Part shown: piece after piece, positions 1 to 10,977 of the stretch | How the letters are laid out: each line of letters starts with the position of its first letter | Position numbering within the stretch: the first letter of the stretch is position 1 | Assembly (NCBI GenBank): GCA_029747585.1 | Contig: JAPEVF010000186.1 | Coordinates: 1-64,000 of the forward strand | Origin: Pleurotus djamor | Lineage: Eukaryota > Basidiomycota > Agaricomycetes > Agaricales > Pleurotaceae | DNA length: 64,000 nt | Direction of reading: 5' to 3' | Translations under genes and position numbers: made by a program | Notes under the pieces: generated by a model | What the model saw: the letters and a program-made list of their open reading frames with translations, nothing else | Told to the model about the DNA's origin: nothing | The model's database searches: none

Positions 1-758
1 AATATATATACAGAAATGCCTCATTTTATCAGTACCCTCGCTCTCCCACCTCCCGACTCCCGGAACGACACTATGCGACACTCGAAACCGGATTTGTACG
101 CAACAGAAATAACCCTCAATGTTACGCAAACTTGACGGGTCATACTGGTAAGCATGACAACTGCTAGGATTCTCTCTGTTGCTGATGAACAATGTATATT
201 TAGAAATTCTTCATTTTATCGGTCCCTACAAAGCTCTACGCCCTTGAATTTGAGTAACCACGTACGTTTCCCATTTGTTCTGGTTCCGAGGCGCTGATTG
301 ACGATGTATATACAGGAATTCTCCATTTTATCGGTCCCGTGATGCTCCCCGGCCCTCTCATCCTCGTTCCTTTGAAAATACACAACCCTCTCGTTTGCCA
401 GCTTGTTCGAACGCGAAATCACGACGTATGGGTGACTCGAGGCAGTTTTCGGTACGTTTCCTCTGTGTTTTTGACTTCCATTGGCCTGACAAGCAATATA
501 TGTATAGAAATTCGCCATTTTATCGGTATCACGGCTCTGTCACCCCCTCCTCTTCATGTTCCTTCGAATCGGTACCACCCGTATGTTCTCCACCTCCGCA
601 AAACGATGTATATACACAACGACGCCGTTTTATCAGTATCGACGCTTCCCTCCTTCGCATTCCTTTGAAACGGCACCACCCACGCCCACAAACGATATAT
701 GTACGAATCGACTGGATTATATTGCTTTCCTCTCCCTCCCGACCTCATTTCGACTCGC
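1..758 (+). repeat. Long direct repeat, copy 1 (partner at 10220-10977)
   Basis: Bases 1-758 match 10220-10977 with a constant offset of 10219. The only difference I noticed is A at 380 against G at 10599. The match is cut by the window edge on the left and ends abruptly at CGACTCGC on the right. Beyond that point copy 1 continues into further repeat modules, whereas copy 2 runs into Copia-like sequence. The near identity suggests a very recent duplication, or duplicated contig ends in the assembly. Confidence 0.85.
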
Positions 759-930
759 CACACAAGACTCGTCCCAAACGAACGATGTCTATACAAAACG
801 AGGCCATTTTATCGCCCTGCCGACCCCAATTTGACTTGTTGCGTGGGGTTCGCGCCCGCTGGCTTAAAGTAAGGGATGTCTGTATGAATTGCCACCATTT
901 TGTCATGGTTTCAGGTGCGCCATTCTATCC
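1..930 (+). repeat. Tandem array of exon/intron-like modules (~300-bp higher-order period)
   Basis: A motif close to AAATTCNCCATTTTATCGGT recurs near 14, 203, 313, 506, 621, 796 and 893. Spacing alternates roughly 190 and 110 bp, giving a higher-order period near 300 bp. Most copies follow an intron-like stretch, for example GTAAGCATG at 150 or GTACGTTTCC at 461, running through a CTGAC-like branch site to TATATACAG or TGTATAG. The units therefore look like a repeatedly duplicated exon plus intron on the plus strand. No long frame crosses all copies (one frame stops in the first module), so this is either a decayed multi-exon gene or a repeat that resembles one. Confidence 0.6.
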
Positions 931-3103
931 TACTCATTACTAACATCATTCTTATAGAATTGGGCTCGAAATTTGTCTCGAAAGCGGCGTCTCATTCCTT
1001 TCCCTTCTCTTTGCTCGCCAATCTCGCCGCCCTTCAAGTTTCCGCGCGTCAAAGCATGCTATCAGGTTGGAAGGCTCGGGTATGGAGCACATGGAGTTGT
1101 GTATTTACAAGCACTTTTGTACTGTCTCGCCGTTTCAAGGGAATATAATTGTTTGCGCTATGAATCTCCTTGTGTGTGTATGTTCGAGCACGAGCGGAAT
1201 GAGCTGGCTTACGTGTAGAAGCGGGTTTGAGCAAATTACGTAGTGAATAAAAATTATTTTTACGGAGATAGAGTCGAGACACGGAGGCGAAGATGTAGCC
1301 GAGGGCAGAGGGGAGGAAATTTTACTTGTGGTCTTGGGACTGACGTGGCTTGGTGTATATAAGGAGGGGGGTCAGAGTCGGTTTCAAGCATCTATTCCCT
1401 CTTCCCGTGTCGTTATGCTGGTAGTTTGCGCCTCTTCTCTTCTCTCCTCATCGTAGTCTACTTGCATGTACTTAGATAGACCACTGCGGAGAGGCCGGCA
1501 TGCTGCTGGTCTCTCCGATAATGAAAAAGGGATGAGCGCTACGGACCTATCAGAATCCCTTGCATTTCAGTTTGACAAAAACACAGCATAACTCATGCTC
1601 GAGCAAAGCAGGAAGTAAGTCCGTGGGAACTCGCGTGGGCACTGTGGTTGCGATACCAAGTCACAACAGTGCATGACCGACCGTAGATATCATACATGCG
1701 TGACTCCCATTGGCACGCTCACGAGCTCACGATCCAATCCCTGTGGGTTAGAGAGATCGCGTGCTGCGTCGCTTAAGTGTTGTATATAGTATCTAACGTG
1801 GAATACGAACCCCAGCGTGCAAATACCTTTCACATCCTGGATCTGGTTGCAGCTGTGTCGCCTGCTTGAGGCTTTCTTCCCAGCTGCGATCGCCTAGAGT
1901 AAGCGGGAAAGAGCTCGAGGTGCAGGCGCAGTTGGTTTATAATTTCGAGTTTCGACGGACATTTACCTTGGATATGAAGTTTGATGCTCGAAGGCAAGGA
2001 AAGGAAAAATTGAATGCATTGGGAGGTGGGACATTGCGCTGATATGGCTATTGGGTATATCATTTATAATATGAAAGGGTTCATGGTGTTCAATGAGATG
2101 GGTATCGGTGCTGGTGCTGGTGCCCCTTCTGCGGGCACGTTCTCTTCGGTCATGCATGGCGTACCTATGGCCTCATGATCTGCTCCCTACTCAAAAGAGT
2201 GGGCTACTCGGAAGGCGTTGCTCCATGCAGCAAAGACATCGACTCGATGGTGGTAGTGGTATATGTCACGTTCGACGTGGTCGGAAATTAGTGGGCACTG
2301 GATTGGGCATGCGAGTGGTTCCTACTTAGTTCCGGGTCGAACGTCTGCAGCTGGTAGAAGGGGGTTAGCAGGTGAACAACAGGGATATACTTGGAGCCGT
2401 GCACCTCAACGAAATACCGACGGTGGTGTGTTGATAATGATTGAACCTCCGGTGATCTGGAGTTTCCTGCATGCATGTTTAATACAAGAGATCCAGAACG
2501 ATGGCCACCCGAGGGCTTGATACTAGTTATTACCACTTACATTAATGAGATGCGATAACGAGGATTCGAAAATATCTGGGTGGTTCGATTTTGAATGAAA
2601 TGTGTGTACAGACACATTGGGACTTGCAATTGATCAACCTGGTGGTGGACTACTCGGCCCCGATTAGGGTCGAAGCATGTGAAGATATTAAAAGATTTGA
2701 AGGTGCTAGGGTACCTCCCAGAACCTTCGGCCCACTTAGATGAGAACTGGGCGCGCTGTTGAGACGATCCTTGCTGTGCTGATTTATTTCCGGACAGCTA
2801 GCGGAACCCTGGATTTTGGGAGAACGGTGTAGCCGGGTAGCGCGTTTTAATTGTCCTTGGGGCAACGTCATTGGTTTTTGCATGCGCAGAGTCAGGTGGG
2901 CGTCCCACCAAGTTATCAAAATGGTTCGGACGAGGATGTAGAGATTACTGGGAGCTTGGTGGTTTCGAGAACATCGAAAGCCTGGACGATCGAGAAAGAT
3001 GATACAATATACAAATCAGATGGACAAATTTCTAGTGAGTCTATGGATGCGTGGGGGTGTCATTACAATGTAGCAATAATATGGAAGGAAAGTACACTTC
3101 GCT
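931..3103. other. Stretch without a recognisable gene
   Basis: Only short overlapping frames are present. A TATA-like GTGTATATAAGG lies at about 1353, followed by a pyrimidine-rich tract and an ATG at 1415 opening only about 13 codons. A small inverted repeat, GGAGAG/CTCTCC, lies at about 1489-1526. I see no RNA gene or known protein domain. Confidence 0.5.
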
Positions 3104-3790
3104 TTACCCAAACCGCTTGGAAAGTTGATCATAAATGACAAAAATTATAGCGCTGCTCGGTATTGACCGTGCCACGGTGACCCCACATCCGGCGTAGAGG
3201 CCGCGAACGCCTTGGGCTTTCCATATGTCTTTGAAGGTGCGGAAGAAGTTGGCCTTCTTCGCGTTTGCAGATGATTTAGGATGAAGTTCATCCTGGGTCT
3301 GCATCGTGCTTTTGACGGTGTCTGCTGGAAAGAGCGCAAAGTTGAAAGCTGCGCCAGCTATCGAGCCCGATAATGCCGATTCCCAGATGAGCAGCTGGGG
3401 TTTCCCTTCATGGGACGAAGCGTAGGTGACAGACTGGGGGTTCGTCGCGAGACGGTGTTCGATCAGTCGGGCAGCGACGAATTCTTTTGTGGAGAACCAA
3501 GCGGCAGTGCCGCCTGTTTCACGTATTAGGGTTCCCGTTTGGCCTAACCACAGGCCGCGTAGACCCGAAGTAGCTATTGTTGAGCGTATTATGGCAAAAG
3601 GGCCCATGGGGGATGACGAGGACGACGTGACTGGCGCGAGCATTTGGACTTGCATTTTACATTTTACAAGTTCGATGGGAGTTCTGCACAAGCGCCCGTG
3701 AGCAGTTCGTAAAAATCAAGCGAAAGTAGGACTCACAAAACAAAACTAGTGAATGCCCCGGCACCTGCAGCAGACAAAGCCAAACCACCT
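3104..3790 (-). pseudogene. Mitochondrial carrier (ornithine/basic amino acid type), missing its first third
   Basis: The protein would exchange ornithine or related amino acids across the inner mitochondrial membrane, as the ORT1/ARG11/AMC-1 carriers do. The 3' exon (3104-3683) carries two carrier signatures: TPIELVKCKMQVQ opens the second repeat and FPADTVKSTMQTQ opens the third. The C-terminus, ARSIPSSAIIFVIYDQL, is typical. An intron at 3684-3736 joins it to an exon ending GAGAFTSFVL, which matches the family just before repeat two. Upstream I cannot find the first carrier repeat or its PxDxxK motif in any minus frame. Instead there is low-complexity sequence in which CCCGAAAAGGCAACTC occurs twice. 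A full carrier has three repeats and about 300 residues, so this copy appears 5'-truncated. A divergent or distant first exon cannot be excluded. The subfamily assignment is from motif memory. Confidence 0.65.
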
Positions 3791-3829
3791 CTTCCCACCT
3801 TGCCACAAAGGTCTCCGTGTCGTTCTCCA

Positions 3830-4349
3830 GAAATCCAACACCAAACGCCCTCCCAACTCCCGAAAAGGCAACTCCCAACACCCTGCCCACCACCTCGAAA
3901 CCGACGCATTTCGTCTCTCCACACGTCCTCCAACCTCCCGTTTCTACGCTCCTCAACACTCGCACTCCCCCTCCAAAATCCCGAAAAGGCAACTCTCGAC
4001 GCCCCTCCAACCTCGACAAATGCCCATCTATGCACCCTTTCGTCCCACTCCATCCCTCTCTCCACCACCACCACCACCCATCAAACACAGCAAAATGACC
4101 ACTTACATGCGCGCCCAACTCTCCCAAGCCCTGCTCCAAGCTTCAGCATCGCAGGGCTGCCAACTCCCTCCTCCCTCACACATCCCTACATCCTCCAGTC
4201 AGCCTCTATGCCCTCGCACACGAATCTGGATGACTTACCGACCATTCCATCGCCATCCCGCAAACAAGAAACTCGAAATTCTAAACAAATAAAACTTCAA
4301 CAAAACTCGAAATCTTGCACAAGTCGTTTTTGCGTCGATGCCCGCGTCG
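3830..4349. other. Low-complexity sequence upstream of the truncated carrier
   Basis: The plus strand is C-rich with few G. CCCGAAAAGGCAACTC appears near 3860 and 3991 in similar surroundings, pointing to a local duplication. The overlapping open frames on both strands are compositional and have no recognisable domain. Confidence 0.4.
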
Positions 4350-7000
4350 TTTGATGAAAATATCCGAAAACTCGACCAGGGATACCCTGGCCCTGTAGCA
4401 CCGTGAAAGTGTTGCTGTTGCACGCAGGCGTTTTGATGCGGAGGAGGTATGGTTCGGTTTTGTCTATAATCATCACTCGGTAAGTATTAATATTCTACAT
4501 GTTCGAAGACTCCAACACCACTCACTCTACATACAGCTGCATGAACTACCCATCCCTCTCGCGCTCTCCCTCGCATCCCACATTCCCTCTCCGCCTCTCT
4601 CCTCCCTCTTCACTCACACATCCCTAAGACACCTACCCCAGTCAATCTATGCCCTCGCGCACGAATACAGACGACTCACCAACTATACGCAAAGCTCAAA
4701 CATCCTTTCCGTCGATGTCCCCGACCCAGAACATCGAAAATCCGAAGGGAGAAAATCAAAAAATTTCGAAATCTTGCTCAAGACAACATCTTCGACGATG
4801 GCCGCAATTCTTCACCAAAACTCTCGCAAACTCGTCCAGGGATATCCCACACCCGTAGGACCATGGAGGTATCGTACCTGGGCGGCGGCGATGCGATGCG
4901 GAGGAGGTATGGTGGAATTTCGGTCGAGGGGGAGGTAGGGCTGGGACAAGGTCATAGTCAGTGTTGGTGGACAAAGGGTAGTCAATACAACGATGATAAG
5001 TACTCACACATGTCTTATATACCCTCAATAAACTTGTTTCTTCCATTCCTTCCTGTGCTTGAGTGGTTTTTCGGGGGCCCGCCTCCGGGGTTGGGTGTCC
5101 AACAAATTTACTAATTCTTTGATTCGGCCTCTCGTAAACATATAGGAAGATGGACCTATGACGTACCTTCGTGGGCGTCCAACGTTTCGGCTGAACAGGC
5201 AAGGTTCGAGCGAGGGGACAAGGGATCTGTGCGTGAGGAGGGAAATCAAGAAATCAACTATTAGTAAGTTTCCCTTTGAGTAACACCCATGAAACCACTC
5301 ACATATACTTTGTATAGGACCTCGCATCGTCCCCCCAGCGCAGGTTTCAAAAATTCATCCATGGACGTCCTCCATGGTCGAAATTCTGAAAACACATCCC
5401 ACCCTTCCACAAACCAGGGCAAACGTGCGCATATGACGTAGTACCTCGGGGATATACCTGGATTTGTCCAGCGTTTCGGCATTGGTGAGTAATTCATGAT
5501 TTTGTGCTTCGTCGGGGGGAGATGTCATTGTAACATCTGAAATACTCGTGTCAGTGATTACTCAACGTCATCAGAAGGTGAACGGATGACGTACCTTCGA
5601 AGGCTAGCAAGAATCTTCCCGTCGTATCGAGTTTTGACTGGGTAAATCGAGATTTTGTCCAGGCAGGTGGGTGGGGGAGGGAATATCAAGGACGACGTCT
5701 ATCCTTTCGTAAAGTCGGGGATAGGTGACGACATGATACAGTAACTCGGGGGTGTCGTTGGATACGGCCAGCGTGTCGGCATTCTATAGTTATTCGCGAA
5801 TTTGTGTGTGCTCGCGCAAAGAATCAAGGATAACTTCCAAAATAGGTATGTCAGAACGTTTTCAACAATGTTAAGATGATGAATAGACAGGCTTACCTTT
5901 GATTTCCGATTTCCAAGCAGAAGTGCGGGCGTTCCATCAAGATTTCACGGAGGGAAGCAAGATTTTCTGTGGGGAGGCGGAAAAAGTGGGAAACGTGATG
6001 CATCAGTGAGTGAATTTTATCATACGGGTACCTTGAATCAACTTACCTGAACCCTAGATCGTTTCCCTAACCCCGCGGGCAGCGGTAAACCTGCCATTTT
6101 CGGAAAATTAGACTCAAAGTCGCGAGGACACAAGTCAAGGCTCGGATAACCAAATCTTTATCCAGCATTCCACAAACTCGACCAGAGGTGCGCCATCCGC
6201 GTAGGAACTCGGGACTATACCGATTGTAGCCCAGCGTTTGGTTCTCCTTTGGGAAATCATGATTTTGGGGCGGCCACCAAGAATATCTAGATATAACTGA
6301 GGATTGTGAGTGCATCAACCATCTAAGCGAGCAGAGATCACTCACACTATGGTCCAGGTACATTGTAGATCCCTCACCCAGCGCTAGACATACCGTTTTC
6401 GGCCGTTTCAGAAATTCGATGCGAGGAACTGGCTGATGGTCGAAATTTTCAAAACCAGTCAGGACCCTTCGCAAACTGGGTCAGAGGGGGGCGGATAGGT
6501 TGGGAAGTCGAGGATATGACGATTGTAGGGCAGCGTTTCTTGCTTGTTTGGGAATTCGATATTTTCGGGGAGGGTGGAGGTAAGTCCGGTTGTTACGCCC
6601 TAGAACTGAGATATTAAGCGGTTTTACTTTGATAGAATCGTTTATAGACGACTTACGGTCAATATCGAGCTCAGAATATTGCGATACACAGAGGATTTGG
6701 TGCGGAAACAAGGGATCTGTCCAAAATGAAGATATGGTCAGTTACAAGAAACACGGCTGAAATATCCATGGAAACGACTCACCGAACGTTTCCCCCTTCA
6801 TATTAGATCGATTACCCCACACTCAAGACGTCATCCACACCGATTCGGTCGTTTGAGCACCAGGAGGACGGACACGCCTAGAATCGTGAAAACACGGACA
6901 AGCCTTTCGCAAACTCGGTCAAGTGCTCGTGGATGACGTAGGAACTCGGGAATATACTCACATTTGTGACCGGCATCCCCGTTCTTCGTGGGTTCGCATT
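4350..7000 (-). repeat. Array of diverged exon-like units with a PE-(F/V/L)-L peptide
   Basis: On the minus strand a conserved peptide pattern recurs about every 300-400 bp: N-A-(E/D)-T-L followed by PE(F/V/L)L and a basic/aromatic stretch. Readable copies lie near 5395-5490 (ETLDKSRYIPEVLRHM), 5690-5790 (NADTLAVSNDTPELLYHV), 6130-6250 (QTLGYNRYSPEFLRGW), 6470-6560 (weak) and 6890-6985 (YIPEFLRHPRALDRVCERL). A partial copy lies near 5160-5195. Two related copies near 4375 and 4835 share a GYPW peptide. GTRAGT-like donors and TAG acceptors separate many units. No single frame spans the array. I read it as tandemly duplicated short exons of one minus-strand gene, heavily diverged. I do not recognise the protein family. 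Confidence 0.5.
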
Positions 7001-7379
7001 TTGGTGCGTCTGTCTCGCTAAATTCGTTTCTAGAAGCTTGAGAAGTGATGTCAGTATCATTTTCATTAGGGCAGCAGATATATGAACAACATACCTCTGA
7101 GGAAAACTCGCTTGCAATTGGGTTCGGTCAAGTTTCCGTGGAGAAACGAAGGAAACGGTCAAAATGTCGAAAATGACGAAATGGAGAGGGAGGGCATTGT
7201 CTACGCGATCGTGGGTGGCCGGACGATACTGGGTGATGGAGATCAGAGTCGCGTGGACCGTACCACTCGCTGTGGACTCGGAATTCCGGGATCCAGGTAC
7301 TACAAAGGTTAGTATTCTTTGTGCGTGAATTTGACCGACTTTGCTTACCTGCCGGCACTTTCCCCTTGTAGAACTCACT

Positions 7380-8265
7380 CCTCGATCTGCAGTGTAGGCA
7401 GATGGGGATGAGTAAGTGTACTCGAGGCCGTTGGTGAGACCTCGAGATCTGTGGAACCCTGCAGAGGAGGTGAGTAAACATGTGTTGGATGAATCAGGAC
7501 CTTGTTACTCACCGGAATGGTCATTCAGGGACATTGTGGTCCGAGAACAGGTTCAAAAGTCGAGAGGGTGAGCAGGGGTGGAGGTGTAGGCAGATGGGGA
7601 TGAGTAAGCGCAAGTATTCGAGGTCGTTAGTGAGGTTGTGGGAACCGAAAACGGACAGAGAACAAGTTAGTGAGATGAACAAATTGAGATCCGGGCTGAT
7701 TACTCACAGGTCCTCCCAATCTAGATGAGTAGGTATACTCGAGGCCGTTGGTGCGGTCCCCCGAGTGCCAAATTCCCTGAGAATTCATGTTTGTGTCGGG
7801 TAAGCACCCATTTTCGTCATGAAATGCTTAGATACTCATGTCAGCTCCTTTGGGATGTTAGCCACGATGTCTAGATGGCTTACCTTTGAGGTCGCAAAGA
7901 CCTGAAACGGTCCACTAGGTCTCGGGGGGCGGAGAAAGGGACTCAAATATCCTAAGTGATCGTGGTCAGTAAACTGTTTTGGGAACGAAGCGAATGACTT
8001 ACCCGATCAAATTGCGTGCCTACGATCGAGGTGTAGGCAGATGGGGATGAGTAGGTGTACTCGAGGCTGTTTGTGAGGTCGCGGGAGTTGTGGATACCCC
8101 GGAAACAAAGTGAGTGCTCGAGAAAGATAATCAAGGCATTATTACTCACGAAAATGTTCTTCCCCGGTAATCAGGGATGATGAAGACTGCCTAGGCAGAT
8201 GGGGATGAGTAAGTGTACTCAAGGCCCCGAGAGTTCTAGATATCCCGGAAACGAAGTAAGTAGAT
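7380..8265 (-). repeat. Array of exon-like units encoding LEYTYSSPSAYT
   Basis: A block containing GTGTAGGCAGATGGGGATGA (plus strand) recurs, whole or in part, near 7388, 7586, 7722, 8031 and 8195. Read on the minus strand it encodes variants of SRDLTNGLEYTYSSPSAYT. The copies near 7390-7460 and 8030-8100 keep this frame. The copy near 7738 reads LEYTYSSRLGGP and then meets a donor. The copy near 7590 is frame-shifted and the copy near 8195 contains stops. Units are separated by intron-like GTGAGT/GTAAGT...TAG stretches of about 50 bp. The sequence lies between the preceding array and a minus-strand promoter at about 9.25 kb, so both arrays may be exons of one locus. Function unknown. Confidence 0.5.
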
Positions 8266-8279
8266 GTCATGACTCACAG

Positions 8280-9115
8280 GAACATTGAAGGTTTAGCCTG
8301 CGACGCGATCGTTCGGGGGCGGGACGCAGGACCTGATCGAAGAAGTCGAAGCCGGTGAGTTTTACGATGACGTCTGTGACCAAGACATTACTTACGGGAG
8401 CGGAGAGCTTCGGTCGTTCGGCTCGCTTAGTGAGGACAATGGCGAAGCGGAACAAGATTACATACCTGTGCCCTGGCCTAGCCCTATGCCCACCACCGCG
8501 CCGCCGAGGCTCTCCTCGTCGCTGTCAACAACGACGACAAGCCCCCTTGTTGAATTGAATTATCAAGCTTGAGAGTCAGTAAAAGAGTCATGTCGTGACA
8601 ATTGAGTGAAATAGTACTTACCATCTTAGTTCGCTACTTGTCCTGGATAGTAAAAAAAAAACCATCAATAATTAATTGAGTATCATTGGAGACTTACAAA
8701 GAAGAGTAACCGCGGCCTTGACTTGGTGCAAAGAGACCAGAATTATAATGCATGGATTTGAGCCTGTGAGGGAGGTGAGTTAGTGATGTATGGACGAAAT
8801 TTGATACTTCACCGAAAATGTTCATATTGATGTTTGAACGACTATCATTTGAAAAAGGTTAATAACAGATAGCTGATAATAATCAAGAGACTCGCCAAAA
8901 GAGATGAGAAATCCGGTAATTGATAAATAGTACATGTCGGCGGGGTAATGATCAAAAGTGAGTACTCACGAATTGAGCGTGAACGTTAGTTCACCGAAAG
9001 CATGAATGGTCTACTAGCAACGATAAAGCAAATGTAAGTAAACGAATGAAGGTCACTAATAGGGCAAAGACTGACCATGGACTCGAGCTACTGATCACTA
9101 GTGACAGTGTCGACT
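8280..9115 (-). other. Possible 5' exons of a minus-strand gene feeding the repeat arrays
   Basis: Read on the minus strand from an ATG at about 9082, the sequence shows a series of plausible splice sites: GTGAAGTATC to CCCTCACAG, GTAAGTACTA to CTCTCAAG, and GTATGTAATC to CACTAAG. One interval (about 8469-8565) reads openly as GLVVVVDSDEESLGGAVVGI. Individual exons would be very short and the joined frame is not certain. The placement directly downstream of a TATA box and before the two repeat arrays is the main reason to consider one gene. No family recognised. Confidence 0.3.
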
Positions 9116-9243
9116 AGTAGAGTATTAATGGCGCGTCGGATTAGGGAGGAGAGAAGAGAATGAGAGAGCGAGAGAGAAGAGTAGTAGAAGAGTAGAAGAG
9201 ATGTTGAGAGGGAGATGGGGACTTTGGAGAGCAACTGGGCCAG

Positions 9244-9251
9244 TATTTATA
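9244..9251 (-). promoter_or_regulatory. TATA box of a minus-strand promoter
   Basis: The reverse strand reads CCTATAAATACTGG and is followed by about 100 bp of CT-rich leader, the usual layout of a basidiomycete promoter. It points towards the exon-like arrays below 9.1 kb. Together with the plus-strand promoter region at about 9.9-10.1 kb it forms a divergent intergenic region. Confidence 0.5.
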
Positions 9252-10093
9252 GGAAGACGGCGAGGTGAGTGTAATCGTGTGTTTCCGAATAGACGGGATT
9301 CTAGAGGCTTCAGAAAATTTTGTGGAAGGGTGAGACATCGGCTAAGAGCTAAGCGAAGGGTCCTAGCGCCGAGGACCCACAGCCTAGGCAGCCAAGTACC
9401 CGCTTGAAACGAAAGAACGGGGCGAACAGTACGACGAGGAGAGGGACAGTTTATTGAGTTCCCCGTTATCCCTGTCCGTTTGTGCTGGCACTTGCTCACT
9501 GGTCCACGTCTCTAGAGCACTACGGGCGCCTATTTGTGCAGCCGGTGCATGAGTACGGCAATGAGGAGGGCGAGAAGAGACCAAGAACGATGAGGAGAAG
9601 GAGGGATAGGAGCGGGAAAGGGGAAGCCAGACTTGGACAAAATTTTCTCTCGCGACTGAAATTTCTGAACTGACGCTCTCACTTCCAGTCATACCAATGC
9701 ATATACATCTATACCATCCTACTATAGTGCAAAAAGTGGTGTAAATGACGATGGGGAGGTGGACTGGAATTTTCGGTGAACCCTGGCTCCGAAGCCCCTG
9801 ATGCACTTGGCGGCGATTTCCAATTTGACGATCGGACTCTGAACTGCTTCCCTTCCTCCACACCACCACCATCGTTCCGCCGCCCATGCCTTCCCTGTCC
9901 ACCACCGAGCCATTCCAGTGCCTATTTAACGCTGTGCTGGACCTTCTACACCCTCCCTTTTCTTGGTCATTTTTTCTTTTTCTTTCTCGGACCGATGAAC
10001 TCGACATTTTCGTCGTCGCTTTCAGCTCATTCACTCCCAACCCACTTCCCTCCTCCCCTACTCTCCTTCCTTCGACCTCTGTTTGCTCCTCAA
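9252..10093. other. Divergent intergenic region
   Basis: This stretch separates the minus-strand TATA at 9244 from the plus-strand candidate exon at 10094. It contains CT-rich tracts on opposite strands at its two ends, consistent with two divergent promoters. The open frames across it are compositionally skewed and match nothing I know. Confidence 0.4.
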
Positions 10094-10177
10094 ATGTCCC
10101 GAAACCACTCTCTGACGATCCCGACTCGACCCTTTCGTATCCTTGTTTGGATTTCGGCGGTTCTGCTCGTGAAACTG
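10094..10177 (+). CDS. Candidate first exon with a signal-anchor-like N-terminus
   Basis: An ATG after a long pyrimidine-rich leader opens 28 codons with a basic start and a hydrophobic run, RILVWISAVLLVKL, resembling a signal peptide or anchor. A good donor (GTAAGCACG) and an intron ending TATACAG at 10232 follow, with a CTGATTGAC branch-like site. The intron then enters the exon-like repeat array at 10220-10977. The spliced frame meets a stop within the first repeat module, so either the splicing differs or the gene is dead. It shows that the repeat modules probably derive from a real spliced gene. Confidence 0.35.
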
Positions 10178-10219
10178 GTAAGCACGTTGATTCCCTAGCT
10201 AAGACTTGTCCTGATTGAC

Positions 10220-10977
10220 AATATATATACAGAAATGCCTCATTTTATCAGTACCCTCGCTCTCCCACCTCCCGACTCCCGGAACGACACTATGCGACAC
10301 TCGAAACCGGATTTGTACGCAACAGAAATAACCCTCAATGTTACGCAAACTTGACGGGTCATACTGGTAAGCATGACAACTGCTAGGATTCTCTCTGTTG
10401 CTGATGAACAATGTATATTTAGAAATTCTTCATTTTATCGGTCCCTACAAAGCTCTACGCCCTTGAATTTGAGTAACCACGTACGTTTCCCATTTGTTCT
10501 GGTTCCGAGGCGCTGATTGACGATGTATATACAGGAATTCTCCATTTTATCGGTCCCGTGATGCTCCCCGGCCCTCTCATCCTCGTTCCTTTGAAAATGC
10601 ACAACCCTCTCGTTTGCCAGCTTGTTCGAACGCGAAATCACGACGTATGGGTGACTCGAGGCAGTTTTCGGTACGTTTCCTCTGTGTTTTTGACTTCCAT
10701 TGGCCTGACAAGCAATATATGTATAGAAATTCGCCATTTTATCGGTATCACGGCTCTGTCACCCCCTCCTCTTCATGTTCCTTCGAATCGGTACCACCCG
10801 TATGTTCTCCACCTCCGCAAAACGATGTATATACACAACGACGCCGTTTTATCAGTATCGACGCTTCCCTCCTTCGCATTCCTTTGAAACGGCACCACCC
10901 ACGCCCACAAACGATATATGTACGAATCGACTGGATTATATTGCTTTCCTCTCCCTCCCGACCTCATTTCGACTCGC
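10220..10977 (+). repeat. Long direct repeat, copy 2 (partner at 1-758)
   Basis: Almost identical to the left edge of the window and built of the same exon/intron-like modules. Unlike copy 1, its left side can be seen: it begins within the intron that follows the signal-like exon at 10094-10177. Its right side is broken at 10977, where Copia-derived sequence starts. Confidence 0.85.

Noticed and set aside
1..10977. LTR pair of a 10-kb retroelement formed by the two 758-bp repeats
   Set aside because: No TG...CA ends, no primer-binding site or internal pol, and the repeats are built of exon/intron-like modules.
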